From: Candidatus Scalindua sp.
GTDB taxonomy: Bacteria > Planctomycetota > Brocadiia > Brocadiales > Scalinduaceae
Length of the DNA stretch: 64,000 nucleotides
Reading direction: 5' to 3'
Assembly: GCA_031316155.1 (NCBI GenBank)
Contig: JALDRB010000011.1
Span: 103,215 to 167,214, forward strand
The notes beneath the pieces were generated by a model. The model was given only the letters and a program-made list of their open reading frames with translations, was not told where the DNA came from and did no database searches. Positions 48,146 to 56,727 of this stretch are shown here, piece by piece. Position 1 is the stretch's first letter; each line of letters opens with the position of its first letter. The translations under genes and the position numbers were made by a program.

Positions 48146-48619
48146 ATGACAAATGTATACATCGGACTAGGCTCAAACCTTGGCAACAGGAAAAAGAATC
48201 TGGATAACGCTGTCGCTAAGATAGGTGAATGCGAAGAGATCTGTCTCGTTACCCGGTCTGGTTATTATGAAACGAAACCGGTAGGGGGGCCACGACAGCC
48301 AGACTATTTCAATTGTGTGCTGGAGTTGAGGACTGAAGTTGACCCCTTTGAATTGTTGAAGTTTTTTAAGAGGATTGAATATGAGCTTGGAAGAAGAACT
48401 GGTGTGAGATGGGGGCCGAGGGTGATTGATATTGATATCCTGTTATATGGGGATGTGGTGATAAACCATAATGATCTCAAGATTCCTCATGAAAGTATGC
48501 ATGAACGAATTTTTGTATTAGAGCCTTTGAACGAAATATCTCCGAAGCTTATACATCCAGTTTCAAAAAAAAGCATTTTTGAATTATTTCGGCGGTGTAC
48601 GATCTCCAGGACCTGTTAA
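48146..48619 (+). CDS. folK: 2-amino-4-hydroxy-6-hydroxymethyldihydropteridine pyrophosphokinase
   Basis: 157 residues, normal length. The N-terminal YIGLGSNLGNRKKNLDNAV, SGYYETKPVGGPRQPDYFNCVLEL, and the metal/substrate region LGRRTGVRWGPRVIDIDILLYGD (with the catalytic DxD in IDID), followed by IPHESMHERIFVLEPLNEI, define HPPK. It transfers pyrophosphate from ATP to the pterin in folate synthesis. The next gene starts three bases after its stop, so the two are probably co-transcribed although functionally unrelated. No other folate genes are nearby. Confidence 0.95.
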   Translation: MTNVYIGLGSNLGNRKKNLDNAVAKIGECEEICLVTRSGYYETKPVGGPRQPDYFNCVLELRTEVDPFELLKFFKRIEYELGRRTGVRWGPRVIDIDILLYGDVVINHNDLKIPHESMHERIFVLEPLNEISPKLIHPVSKKSIFELFRRCTISRTC

Positions 48620-48622
48620 ATT

Positions 48623-49699
48623 ATGATTCTGCTTAAAATTGACAAATATATCATTATGACTTTTGTACCATATTTTTTCGTATGCATGTTTGCTATATGT
48701 GGTATTTATATCGTTATAGATTTGCTTCAAAACCTTGATGATTTTATTGAACTGGGCGCTAAGGCATTCCTTTTAGCGGGTTATTATTACGTATTTATGG
48801 TGCCAGTGGTTCTTGCACAACTTTTTCCCGCTATCACACTGATATCCGTAAGCCTGGTGCTTGTAAGGTTTGTAAAAAATAATGAGATCTTTGCCATGCA
48901 AGTTGCAGGAATGTGCCTCTATAGGATATTACTTCCTGTTTTTGTATTATCTGTCTTTATGTCATTTGCAGCAGTTGCGAACCAGGAATTAATTATACCG
49001 CGATATGCTAAAAAGCTAAAGAGTGTTGAGCAATCAACATTCATTGATAAAGAGAAAAATAATATTCTTGTGGAAGATACAGATAATCGCATGCTTTTTA
49101 GAGCTAGTACATTTAATGTTGCAGAAAAAAAACTGGAATCTGTTTTTGTTATCGGAAGAAACGAGCTTGGTAAAAAAAAATTTACCATTAGCGCAAACAG
49201 AGGAGAATGGACAGATGATAATAGATGGTTGTTGTTTGATGTTGTAAGACATAACTATGATGAGAACGGCAAATGGGTGGCCCCAACTATACAGGAAAAG
49301 GAATATTATCTGGAAACTACCTTAACGCCGGAATTACTGGATAAAGTTGATGTAAATGCTACATTGAAGAGTTTTAAGGAGTTAAAAGTCTTGCGTGAAG
49401 AAGAACCTGAAAATTCAATGTATCGTGTGATGTTCCATTCAAGAGTAGCATATCCGTTAACCAATTTTGTTTTACTGTTTTTGGGGATTCCTTTCGTTAT
49501 TGGTTTTGAGAGGATAAGCAGGAGTGTGTTTTTACGTGTTGGTATCTGTGTTCTTATCTGCAGCGCTTTTTATATATTGACTTATTTATGCGCGAATCTT
49601 GGTAATATAGGTCTCCTTCATCCTATTCTGGCTGCCTGGTTGCCAATTGTTATTTTTGGGACTTTGGGTCTGTTCCTCTTTGACTGGATGCATTTGTAA
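48623..49699 (+). CDS. LptF/LptG-family permease (YjgP/YjgQ)
   Basis: 358 residues with six predicted membrane helices: three at the N-terminus (IIMTFVPYFFVCMFAICGIYIVIDLL, YYVFMVPVVLAQLFPAITLISVSLVLVRF, ILLPVFVLSVFMSFAAVANQELIIPRYA), a ~170-residue periplasmic beta-jellyroll region, and three more at the C-terminus (YPLTNFVLLFLGIPFVIGFE, GICVLICSAFYILTYLCANLG, ILAAWLPIVIFGTLGLFLF). The YPLTNFVL...GIPFVI motif is typical of LptF/G. Part of the inner-membrane complex that lifts lipopolysaccharide towards the outer membrane, supporting a Gram-negative envelope. The LptF versus LptG identity is not decided. Confidence 0.9.
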   Translation: MILLKIDKYIIMTFVPYFFVCMFAICGIYIVIDLLQNLDDFIELGAKAFLLAGYYYVFMVPVVLAQLFPAITLISVSLVLVRFVKNNEIFAMQVAGMCLYRILLPVFVLSVFMSFAAVANQELIIPRYAKKLKSVEQSTFIDKEKNNILVEDTDNRMLFRASTFNVAEKKLESVFVIGRNELGKKKFTISANRGEWTDDNRWLLFDVVRHNYDENGKWVAPTIQEKEYYLETTLTPELLDKVDVNATLKSFKELKVLREEEPENSMYRVMFHSRVAYPLTNFVLLFLGIPFVIGFERISRSVFLRVGICVLICSAFYILTYLCANLGNIGLLHPILAAWLPIVIFGTLGLFLFDWMHL

Positions 49700-49712
49700 T
49701 TCGCAACTGTTC

Positions 49713-49792
49713 ACCGCTCCCCGGACAAAAGGCGCCGAGGACAAGAAGCCGCACCCGTCCGAACGGCTTGGCCGGGCGGGAAGAACGCAAAG
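49713..49792 (+). repeat. GC-rich dispersed repeat, second copy of 9121-9198
   Basis: Begins ACCGCTCCCCGGAC, continues GCCGAGGACAAGAAGCCGCA and ends GGCCGGGCGGGAAGAACGCA. Nearly identical to 9121-9198. It starts 14 bases after the permease stop codon. From there to 50088 only a short stop-limited frame ending KVAPHEVIQYHSKAIQRA (to 49956) is seen, possibly a gene remnant, unassigned. Confidence 0.8.
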
Positions 49793-50088
49793 TTTCAAAG
49801 ACAAAGATTATTTACTATTCTCTTAATCCCTTCTTTCTAAATTGGAACATTGCAATTAATCAAAAGCTAATTTCAGATCTGCAAGTTTTAAATATGTTAA
49901 AAGTTGCGCCTCATGAAGTGATTCAATATCATTCAAAGGCTATCCAGCGGGCTTGAAACAACCGTAATATCTTTTTCCATGTTTATTTCTAAATATAAAT
50001 TTGGATAGAATATTTCTCTGTTTTATAAAGGTAATATAGAGAAATATTTCCGCTTATCAATAATGTTGGGTTGTAAGAAGAGGTATCT

Positions 50089-50784
50089 ATGGCAATTAAA
50101 TGGACATGCCCCTACTGTAATCGCCCATGCACTGTGGGAAAAGATGACGTGCGTTTTGTCAGTGGACGAAATTATATTGCAGAGGAATATGGGAGCTACC
50201 ATGCCATCACAAAGGTCATAGTATGCCCTAATCCTGAATGTCGTATGCAAACAATATCGCTCACTATCAAAAAAACAAACGAATACCACCATGACCACGA
50301 GACTCTATATCACTGGAACCTACTACCAGAGTCCGCAGCAAAACCTTTTCCAGACTACATTCCACAGCAAATTAGAAATGATTACGAAGAGGCGTGTCTA
50401 ATTCAAGATAAGAGCCCGAAAGCATCTGCAACATTAAGCAGAAGGTGCTTGCAAGGAATTATTAGAGACTTCTGGGGTATTAAGAAAGGTCGTCTAGTAG
50501 ATGAAATAAACGAACTTCAAGATAAGATCGACCCCATAACTTGGGACGCCATAAATTCCGTCAGGCATGTTGGAAACATCGGCGCTCATATGAAGAAGGA
50601 CGTCAATTTAATTATTGATGTAGAACCGGAGGAAGCAGGGCTGTTAATTTGGCTTATTGAAACCCTTCTTACTGACTGGTACATCCAGCAACATGAGCGG
50701 GAACAACGCATGTCAGGCCTTGTTAAGTTGGCAGAGAAAAAGAAGCAAGAGGAAACCCAACAAGAAAATCCAACGGACACGTAA
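50089..50784 (+). CDS. DUF4145 domain protein with N-terminal zinc-ribbon
   Basis: 231 residues. The N-terminal CPYCNRPC and, later, CPNPECRMQ give a CxxC/CxxxxC zinc-ribbon-like pair. The second half carries DUF4145: YEEACLIQDKSPKASATLSRRCLQGIIRDFWGIKKGRLVDEINELQD, WDAINSVRHVGNIGAHMKKD and PEEAGLLIWLIETLLTDWY. DUF4145 is an all-helical domain found alone or fused to restriction or nuclease proteins in defence islands; its activity is unknown. It is followed 68 bases later by an unrecognised gene on the same strand. The two form a small accessory pair between repeat-rich segments. Confidence 0.85.
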   Translation: MAIKWTCPYCNRPCTVGKDDVRFVSGRNYIAEEYGSYHAITKVIVCPNPECRMQTISLTIKKTNEYHHDHETLYHWNLLPESAAKPFPDYIPQQIRNDYEEACLIQDKSPKASATLSRRCLQGIIRDFWGIKKGRLVDEINELQDKIDPITWDAINSVRHVGNIGAHMKKDVNLIIDVEPEEAGLLIWLIETLLTDWYIQQHEREQRMSGLVKLAEKKKQEETQQENPTDT

Positions 50785-50852
50785 ACTCGCCGGTGATTTT
50801 GGCGTTATGCGTTTTAGTAAGTTCACGAGTACGAAATAGCTGATTTTAAAAC

Positions 50853-51458
50853 ATGACTTTCTGGAAAAACTTTATTACACGTCCAAAACGACGACTACCT
50901 TATGATGATCTGAGGCGAATATGTATTAAATATGCAAAGCCGGGACTGAAGGTAGAACCGCTATCAACTGCTTTTGAGACACTTGCCAAGATGGACAGCA
51001 CTAAAGATTGGTTTTGGCAATGGCAACTGGATTTGTCGCTGTTAATAAAAAGAATAGTAGATGCAAATTCACACGAAAAACAGGCACTTCAATGTCGTAT
51101 TGAGATTTTGGAGAATTTACATAATTTCGTAATAAAAAGCATCATTCTAACCACAGAGAATACTGACCTCAAGGATTTCTTGCTGATTCTTAAGTATTCA
51201 GATGTTCCAAGTTTGAATAAATCAGAACGTAAGTTACAATTAGCATATGATTATGCTTTTTTATTACTAAATGATCTAGGTGTGACTGGGCTATATGAAC
51301 AACAATTTGAGCGATATCTACCACTTGATGATTTCTGGAAACCTTACAATGCGATTTGCCGAAGTTATCTCAATATTTATTGCTACACATGCTTTTTTAA
51401 TACTTTATTAAGCGAGAACAAGGACTCAGATGTCAAATCTACTGCGACATCTATTTAG
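50853..51458 (+). CDS. Hypothetical protein (unrecognised)
   Basis: 201 residues, mostly alpha-helical by composition, soluble, with no signal peptide or metal motif. Features seen: a basic N-terminus (FWKNFITRPKRRLPYDDLRR), a Trp-rich segment (DWFWQWQLDLSLLIKRI), and a conserved-looking end (YLPLDDFWKPYNAICRSYLNIYCYTCFF). I recognise no family. Its closeness to the DUF4145 gene on the same strand suggests co-transfer or co-function. A perfect 8-bp hairpin CCACACTC-TAT-GAGTGTGG (51474-51492) follows the stop; it lacks a T-run but may end the transcript. Confidence 0.55.
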   Translation: MTFWKNFITRPKRRLPYDDLRRICIKYAKPGLKVEPLSTAFETLAKMDSTKDWFWQWQLDLSLLIKRIVDANSHEKQALQCRIEILENLHNFVIKSIILTTENTDLKDFLLILKYSDVPSLNKSERKLQLAYDYAFLLLNDLGVTGLYEQQFERYLPLDDFWKPYNAICRSYLNIYCYTCFFNTLLSENKDSDVKSTATSI

Positions 51459-51909
51459 TAACAGTATGGAAACCCACACTCTATGAGTGTGGTCAGAGAT
51501 ATATGGCTATGCCAATTATATACTTTGTTAATAGGGCTGGAACAGTCTTTAACAAAGCGAAGCCCGCAATGAAAAATTTTGTTTAGAGTTGTTTGCCAGT
51601 GAATTCTTGTGGAGAAAACACATAACTGTTCATTTGGCATAATCTAGTAATTACGGTTAATTTGCATGAATGGCTAATAACAGTATACTTATCCCCTTTT
51701 AGGGGTGAACCCAAAGCCACCTGCTCTGCGGGTGGATTCTTTACTTTCTGTACGGAAATTTCTAAGAGTAATGATAACAGTGGTTTGAGGCTGTTTTGTA
51801 GTAATTAAAACCCTTGCAAAATGGGAGTAGTAAGATATAGGTTTTAGGGTCACATCTTGACAGGTTGTCCGAGAATGCACCTTTCCAGACTATATTATAT
51901 GATGCATTA
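51459..51909. other. Intergenic with several hairpins, possible IS200/IS605-type end
   Basis: No gene. Besides the hairpin just after the upstream stop, there is CCCC-TTTT-AGGGG (51692-51704) and AAAGCCACCTGCTCTGCGGGTGGATTC (from 51713), whose stem CCACC/GGTGG and TGCTCTGC loop resemble the subterminal hairpins of IS200/IS605-type elements. No transposase of that type is present here, so this would be a relic end. AGGGTCACATCTTGAC (~51847) resembles the REP words flanking the next element. Confidence 0.35.
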
Positions 51910-51945
51910 TATGATGCAGGGTCAGACCTTGAATATAGAATATGC
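51910..51945. repeat. REP-like repeat, left flank of the RAYT gene
   Basis: ATGATGCAGGGTCAGACCTTGAA followed by a short AT stretch and GAATATGC. Its reverse complement is found on the right flank (52937-52969) with one mismatch over 23 bases. Such inverted REP pairs are the normal substrates of REP-associated tyrosine transposases. Confidence 0.75.
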
Positions 51946-51981
51946 TTGACAAGCATGAGTATTAGATTAACAATATGGATT

Positions 51982-52958
51982 ATGGCACGGCCCTGGAGAA
52001 TACAATATGAAGGTGCAATTTATCACGTCATGTCGAGAGGTGTAGGCAGAGGAGAGATTTTTCTTACCAATGACGATTATTCAAGATTTTTGGAATATAT
52101 GGCAAACGCCAGAGAAAAGTTTAATTTAGATATATTTGCATTTGTCTTGATGGCTAATCATTACCATATTCTTTTAAGAACGAATGATGCAAATCTTTCA
52201 AGGGCCATGCAATGGATACAGATCGCCTATAGCATTTATTACAATCGTAATCATAATCGCTGTGGATATCTTTTTCAGGGAAGATATCCACAGCGTTCTT
52301 GTCGAAAATGAATCTACTGGCACATTTTAAGTTTATATATACATTTGAATCCCATACGAGCCGGCATGGTTGAAAAGGTGGAAGAGTATAATTGGAGCAG
52401 CTATCATGATTATGTTAACGTCAGGAAAAGAAATAAGTGGGTAAACAGCGAAGCTGTTTTAGAGGGGGTATGTAGTGGCAAACAAGAATCCAGGAGGGAA
52501 TATAGAAAATTGATCCGGAAAGCATCCGGCAGAGAAAATGACTTTCTTGAAGAGATAAAGTACGGAATGATTTTGGGAAGCGATAAGTTTGTGGAGTGGG
52601 TGCAAAGGAAGTTTATAGACCGAACGGAGAAAGAAGATGCTGACTTTTACCACAAAAAAAGAGAATAAGTGATGATGGTGTGATCGAAAAGGTAATAGAA
52701 GAGATAATACATAATTATAAAATAGACAAGACCACACTACTACAAAGAAAAAGGCATATACCATTTGAAGCCAGAGATGTAAGTATGTATATATTGAAGA
52801 CGTATACAGGGCTATCAAATAAAGCAATAGGAGAGATGTTTGGAGTGAGTATAAGTGCAGTAAATAAAGCAGCAATACGCATAAATAAGCAAAGTAAAAC
52901 AAGTAAAGCCTTTAGAAGGAAATTAGAGGAGATCACGCATTCTGCTTTCAAGGTCTGA
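51982..52958 (+). pseudogene. REP-associated tyrosine transposase (RAYT) with DnaA-C-like HTH, frameshifted
   Basis: The first frame gives MARPWRIQYEGAIYHVMSRG, the HUH motif ANHYHILL and SRAMQWIQIAYSIYYNRNH, then breaks at FQGRY (~52285). A second break near 52312 is followed by YIHLNPIRAGMVEKVEEYNWSSYHDY, and a third, in an A-run at ~52658, precedes the C-terminal domain (IPFEARDVSMYILKTYTGLS, NKAIGEMFGVSISAVNKA). That last part is like the DNA-binding domain of DnaA, as seen in a subset of RAYTs. Three frameshifts in under 1 kb make it inactive unless they are sequence errors. The gene is bracketed by inverted REP-like repeats. Confidence 0.8.
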
Positions 52959-52985
52959 CCCTGTATCATTTGACCCTGGATCATT
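52937..52985. repeat. REP-like repeat, right flank of the RAYT gene
   Basis: GCATTCTGCTTTCAAGGTCTGACCCTGTATCAT is the inverted counterpart of the left flank, and overlaps the end of the transposase frame. A partial direct repeat follows immediately (TGACCCTGTATCATT then TGACCCTGGATCATT). Confidence 0.75.
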
Positions 52986-53152
52986 AGGTTTTATGCGGTC
53001 TGCTTCTCGCTTTTTCTTTGCCGCTCGGTGTGCTGTTTTCAGGCTGAATATTTCCTCTTGTGATAGGGTAAACGTTGTCATAAAAATATTATGATATATT
53101 TAAACACGTTTGTCTCAAGAATTTTCTCATTTTTTTTCGTGACCGGTGTAAT

Positions 53153-53866
53153 ATGACATGGATTTCGAACACTGTTAAGAATGCATGGTTTCCAAGGGTG
53201 TTTCCCTTTCTCTTATTTATCTGTTTCATTGCTATTGAGAGGTTGATAGACCTCCTTTCCCAACATTATGACTTCATGCAATCCGTTGCCGAGTATGACG
53301 GATATATTATTTATCCTTTCAAGACGGTGTCTGTTGCCGTTGTGCTATTGCTTTTCTGGAATCGATATACTGAAGTTGATATCAGGCAGGCTTTTTCTTG
53401 GAGAAATCTGTCTATTGGAATTTTGGCTGGAATTGTTGTATTTGTTCTCTGGATTAATATGGATAGGGGTTTTGCAGTAATAAGTAAAACTGAGGGCATT
53501 GACCCCTTTCTTACCGGTACTCCAATCATTGTTTACCTCATAATATCATTCAGGCTCTTAGGAGCTGCCGTTGTGGTTCCTATATTTGAGGAGATATTCT
53601 GGAGATCATTTCTGATTCGGTACATTATAAACCCAAAGTTTGAGAATGTGCCGGTAGGGAAGTTTACATGGCCCTCTTTTGTTATTTCTTCCGTTCTCTT
53701 TGGTTTTGAACATAATCTCTGGCTGGCGGGGATCGTCGCAGGAACTTCATACTGCCTAGTTTTGTACTATACAAAGAGCCTTAGCACCGCTATTTTATCA
53801 CATGGTGTGACTAACTTGCTTCTTGGAATTTACGTTCTTTCAACCGGCAACTGGCAATTCTGGTAG
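53153..53866 (+). CDS. CPBP-family intramembrane (CAAX-like) protease
   Basis: 237 residues with about seven membrane helices. The catalytic motifs are all present: FEEIFWRSFLIRY (EExxxR), VLFGFEHNLW (FxxxH) and LSHGVTNLLLG (HxxxN/D). The overall form, with the IIYPFKTVSVAVVLLLFWNRY segment, resembles the CAAX-prenyl-protease-related proteins associated with exosortase/PEP-CTERM sorting systems in Gram-negative bacteria. It probably cleaves membrane proteins within the bilayer; the substrate is unknown and no exosortase is encoded in the window. Stands alone, convergent with the gene at 53943. Confidence 0.85.
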   Translation: MTWISNTVKNAWFPRVFPFLLFICFIAIERLIDLLSQHYDFMQSVAEYDGYIIYPFKTVSVAVVLLLFWNRYTEVDIRQAFSWRNLSIGILAGIVVFVLWINMDRGFAVISKTEGIDPFLTGTPIIVYLIISFRLLGAAVVVPIFEEIFWRSFLIRYIINPKFENVPVGKFTWPSFVISSVLFGFEHNLWLAGIVAGTSYCLVLYYTKSLSTAILSHGVTNLLLGIYVLSTGNWQFW

Positions 53867-53942
53867 AGTTGATAGCCTCAATGATTAAAATAGCTTAGAC
53901 TTTGAATTTATAGGACATTTACTTTATTCGTCTTTCAAAATC

Positions 53943-55157
53943 CTATACTTCACGTTGGGCAGATAGAAGGTCTCCATCGATAAAATGCCTCATCAATGTA
54001 TTTCCCCTGTTGATCTTGATGTTGGCGAGTGCGGAGTTTGATTCTGAAAAGGAGCGTCTACTTTTTACGTGAGAATCTGTTCCATACATAACAAACGGAA
54101 CGGGCTCTCTGGTATGCGTCTTTTTTTGAACCGGTGTGTAATGGTCGGGGAGGATGAGTATTCGAAACTCGTCATACTTTTTTAACGCATTGTAGACTGG
54201 GCCGACTATTTTTTTGTCAATGTTTTCGATGGCACGAATTTTTTCGTGAATGTTCCCCTCGTGGCCTGCCTCGTCAGGTGCTTCTATATGTATTAATACC
54301 AGATCATGGGTATTAAATGCTTCAATTGCATAGGTTGCCTTCGCCGCATAATCCGTATCTAAATATCCTGTAGCGCCGGGTACATCAATAACTTCCAGGT
54401 CAAGATACACACCAAGACCTTTGAGTAAATCGACACCTGTTATGACTGCTCCTGAAAGATTGTATACGTCTTTAAAATGTGGCAGAGTTGGCTGCTGCCC
54501 CTGTCCCCACAACCAGATCATATTAGCTGGGTTTTTGCCGAGGCTGATTCGTTCTTTATTTACGTCATGATTTAAAAGGATCTCATACGAATTCATCATC
54601 AAGTCAATTAAAACATCTCCTCCTTCTCCTCTCGGTAAATTTGGTATGATCGATTTTCCAATGATATCGTGAGGAGGTGTACATTCAGCTTCTATCCTTA
54701 TGTCTCCTTTGTATGTCATAATATTTCTGTAGCTCTTTCCGGCATAAAAATGAATGGCGTCAGTTCCCAATTTCTCATTCAATGTTGAGATGATGAGGCT
54801 TGCCTCTTTATTCGATATATGGCCGGCACAAAAGTCTTCAAGAATAGTATCGTTTCTTGTTATCAGATTACAACGGACAGCCCAATCATGTTTATTGAGA
54901 TTTATACCAAGGCTTGCAGCTTCAATTGGTGCACGTCCGGTATAATATTCCTCAGGATCATAACCCAATACCGAAAGGCATGCGATATCGCTTCCGGGAG
55001 GAAAAACTTCAGGTACGGTATGGACAAGACCTACAAGTCCATGAAAGGCTATGTTGTCTAAATTTGGTGTTTGTGCTGCTTCAAGAGGTGTTTTTCCTCC
55101 AAGCTCATCGAGCTTGTAATCAGCCATTCCGTCTGGAATTATGATACAATATTTCAA
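53943..55157 (-). CDS. Cofactor-independent phosphoglycerate mutase-like protein, proposed homoserine kinase
   Basis: 404 residues of the archaeal-type ApgM/alkaline-phosphatase superfamily. Metal-binding and catalytic landmarks: IIPDGMADYK at the start, PPGSDIACLSVLGYDP (catalytic Ser), YTGRAPIEAASLGI, IHIEAPDEAGHEG and ILPDHYTPV. In many bacteria a branch of this family lies beside homoserine dehydrogenase and is annotated as a proposed, non-orthologous homoserine kinase. Here it is the next gene on the same strand after homoserine dehydrogenase, with no thrB-type GHMP kinase nearby, so threonine synthesis is the favoured role. Phosphoglycerate mutase activity remains the alternative. The two genes are separated by ~260 bases containing a twin-hairpin repeat. 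Confidence 0.85.
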   Translation of the reverse strand: MKYCIIIPDGMADYKLDELGGKTPLEAAQTPNLDNIAFHGLVGLVHTVPEVFPPGSDIACLSVLGYDPEEYYTGRAPIEAASLGINLNKHDWAVRCNLITRNDTILEDFCAGHISNKEASLIISTLNEKLGTDAIHFYAGKSYRNIMTYKGDIRIEAECTPPHDIIGKSIIPNLPRGEGGDVLIDLMMNSYEILLNHDVNKERISLGKNPANMIWLWGQGQQPTLPHFKDVYNLSGAVITGVDLLKGLGVYLDLEVIDVPGATGYLDTDYAAKATYAIEAFNTHDLVLIHIEAPDEAGHEGNIHEKIRAIENIDKKIVGPVYNALKKYDEFRILILPDHYTPVQKKTHTREPVPFVMYGTDSHVKSRRSFSESNSALANIKINRGNTLMRHFIDGDLLSAQREV

Positions 55158-55335
55158 AAATTGACTCCCTTAAAAATTGCTAAATTATAAAATAGTTTGT
55201 TTTTCCAACAGATCACTGAGACCACAGAGAATTTACCATCTGAGAGCTCTGTGGCTGAGAAGCAGTCCGCAGAAGGCGTTATTTTAATTGAATTTCCACT
55301 TGTACGTATTTATAAATTAATAAATTACATCTTTT

Positions 55336-55427
55336 TGTGCGTAAGCATATAACCAAAAGGGCGTGAATCAACGACATGGATGTCGTTGTAGCCATTTTGA
55401 AAGAGTTGTGCAGGATGCACTAACTCG
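55336..55427 (+). repeat. Twin-hairpin repeat, copy 2 (overlaps the hom stop codon)
   Basis: CAACGACAT-GG-ATGTCGTTG (55369-55388) is identical to copy 1. The second hairpin reads GAGTTGTGCA-GGA-TGCAC-T-AACTC (55403-55426), with a C-to-T and G-to-A pair change relative to 47916 that keeps the stem. Its last bases provide the final codon and stop (55420-55422) of the minus-strand homoserine dehydrogenase gene. Confidence 0.85.
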
Positions 55428-56727
55428 ACGCTTCTTCTACTCGAAGGAATCTGGTTTTTTCTTTCACGACATCGAGGTTGTTAATCTCTATGAGGGCTCT
55501 TTGCAGATTACCTTCTTCCGCAACATGTGTCATCATTACGAGCGGAACCAATTCGTTTTCTCTTGAATCCTGTTGTATTACCGATGAAATACTGATGTTA
55601 TGATTGCCGAGGATTCCTGTAATACTGGCCAGAACTCCCGGTTTATCAATAACGGAATATCTGAGGTAATATCGTGTCTTGATCATCGAGATATCAAGGA
55701 CGTTAATTTTTTTACAATTTCCCGAGAGAGGCTTGATCGATTGAAAGGTTATCTTGGCCCTGCCAAGGGATACATCGACAAGGTCTGAAACTATAGCACT
55801 TGCGGTAGGCATTTGACCCGCTCCCTGGCCGTAGAGCATTGTTTCTCCGATTGCGTTTCCTCGTATGCAGATAGCATTAAAAACGCCGTTTACGGATGAT
55901 AATGGGTGGTCGTGAGGTAGTAAAGTGGGATTTACTCTGATCTCCAGACCATTATCTCTCCGTTTAGAAATAGCAAGTAATTTGAGGGTATATCCTAACT
56001 CATGAGCGTAGTAGATATCCTTGAGTTCTATATGAGTAATACCTTCAACATAAACATCTTCGTAATTGAAATCACAATTAAATCCCATCCTTGAAAGGAT
56101 GGTAATTTTATGTGCTGCGTCGATTCCTTCTACATCGGTTGAGGGGTCATTTTCTGCGTAACCTTTTATTTGAGCGTCTTTCAGTGCCTCATCATATGTT
56201 ACCTCTTCCTGTGTCATCTTCGTTAATACGTAATTTGTAGTACCGTTAACGATACCATAGATTCCTTTTATCTCATTTGCTATAAAGCTATCTCTAAGCG
56301 CTGCTATGACCGGTATGCAACTGCCAACACTCGCTTCAAAGGAAATGCTTTTACCATATTTTTGTGCTATTTTGAAAAGTTCTGAACCATGAAGTGCTAA
56401 AAGCGCTTTATTGGCAGTTACTATGTCTTTTCCTTTTTCTAATGCTTTTATGACAATATCTTTGGCTGGGTGGATGCCGCCTATCAATTCTACAATTATA
56501 TTAATGTCGGGATTGTTAATTATCTCATTAAAATCCTGGGTGATAATTAGGTTGCTCGGGAAGGGTATCTTGTCCTTTTTTTTGTTGATACTCCTGTCTG
56601 CAATGCCTATCAATTCAATCCTTTTATCAAGTTTTTTGGCAAATATTGGTGGGTTTGCTAAGAGTAGTTCTGCAACGCCTGTCCCCACAGTACCCAGCCC
56701 AACCAGGCCAATTTTGGATATCATCAT
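55420..56727 (-). CDS. hom: Homoserine dehydrogenase with C-terminal ACT domain
   Basis: 435 residues, the usual length. NAD(P)-binding GLVGLGTVGTGVAELL at the N-terminus, IVELIGGIHPAKDIVIKALEKGKDIVTANKALLA, FEASVGSCIPVI, GIVNGTTNYVLTKM and the catalytic-region GYAENDPSTDVEGIDAAHKI (Asp/Lys active site), then the GQGAGQMPTASAIVSDLVD segment. The last ~80 residues form an ACT regulatory domain (YLRYSVIDKPGVLASITGILGNHNISI), implying feedback control by threonine or a related amino acid. Reduces aspartate semialdehyde to homoserine. The C-terminus runs into a structured repeat, which supplies the last Ser and the TAG stop. Confidence 0.95.
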   Translation of the reverse strand: MMISKIGLVGLGTVGTGVAELLLANPPIFAKKLDKRIELIGIADRSINKKKDKIPFPSNLIITQDFNEIINNPDINIIVELIGGIHPAKDIVIKALEKGKDIVTANKALLALHGSELFKIAQKYGKSISFEASVGSCIPVIAALRDSFIANEIKGIYGIVNGTTNYVLTKMTQEEVTYDEALKDAQIKGYAENDPSTDVEGIDAAHKITILSRMGFNCDFNYEDVYVEGITHIELKDIYYAHELGYTLKLLAISKRRDNGLEIRVNPTLLPHDHPLSSVNGVFNAICIRGNAIGETMLYGQGAGQMPTASAIVSDLVDVSLGRAKITFQSIKPLSGNCKKINVLDISMIKTRYYLRYSVIDKPGVLASITGILGNHNISISSVIQQDSRENELVPLVMMTHVAEEGNLQRALIEINNLDVVKEKTRFLRVEEASS

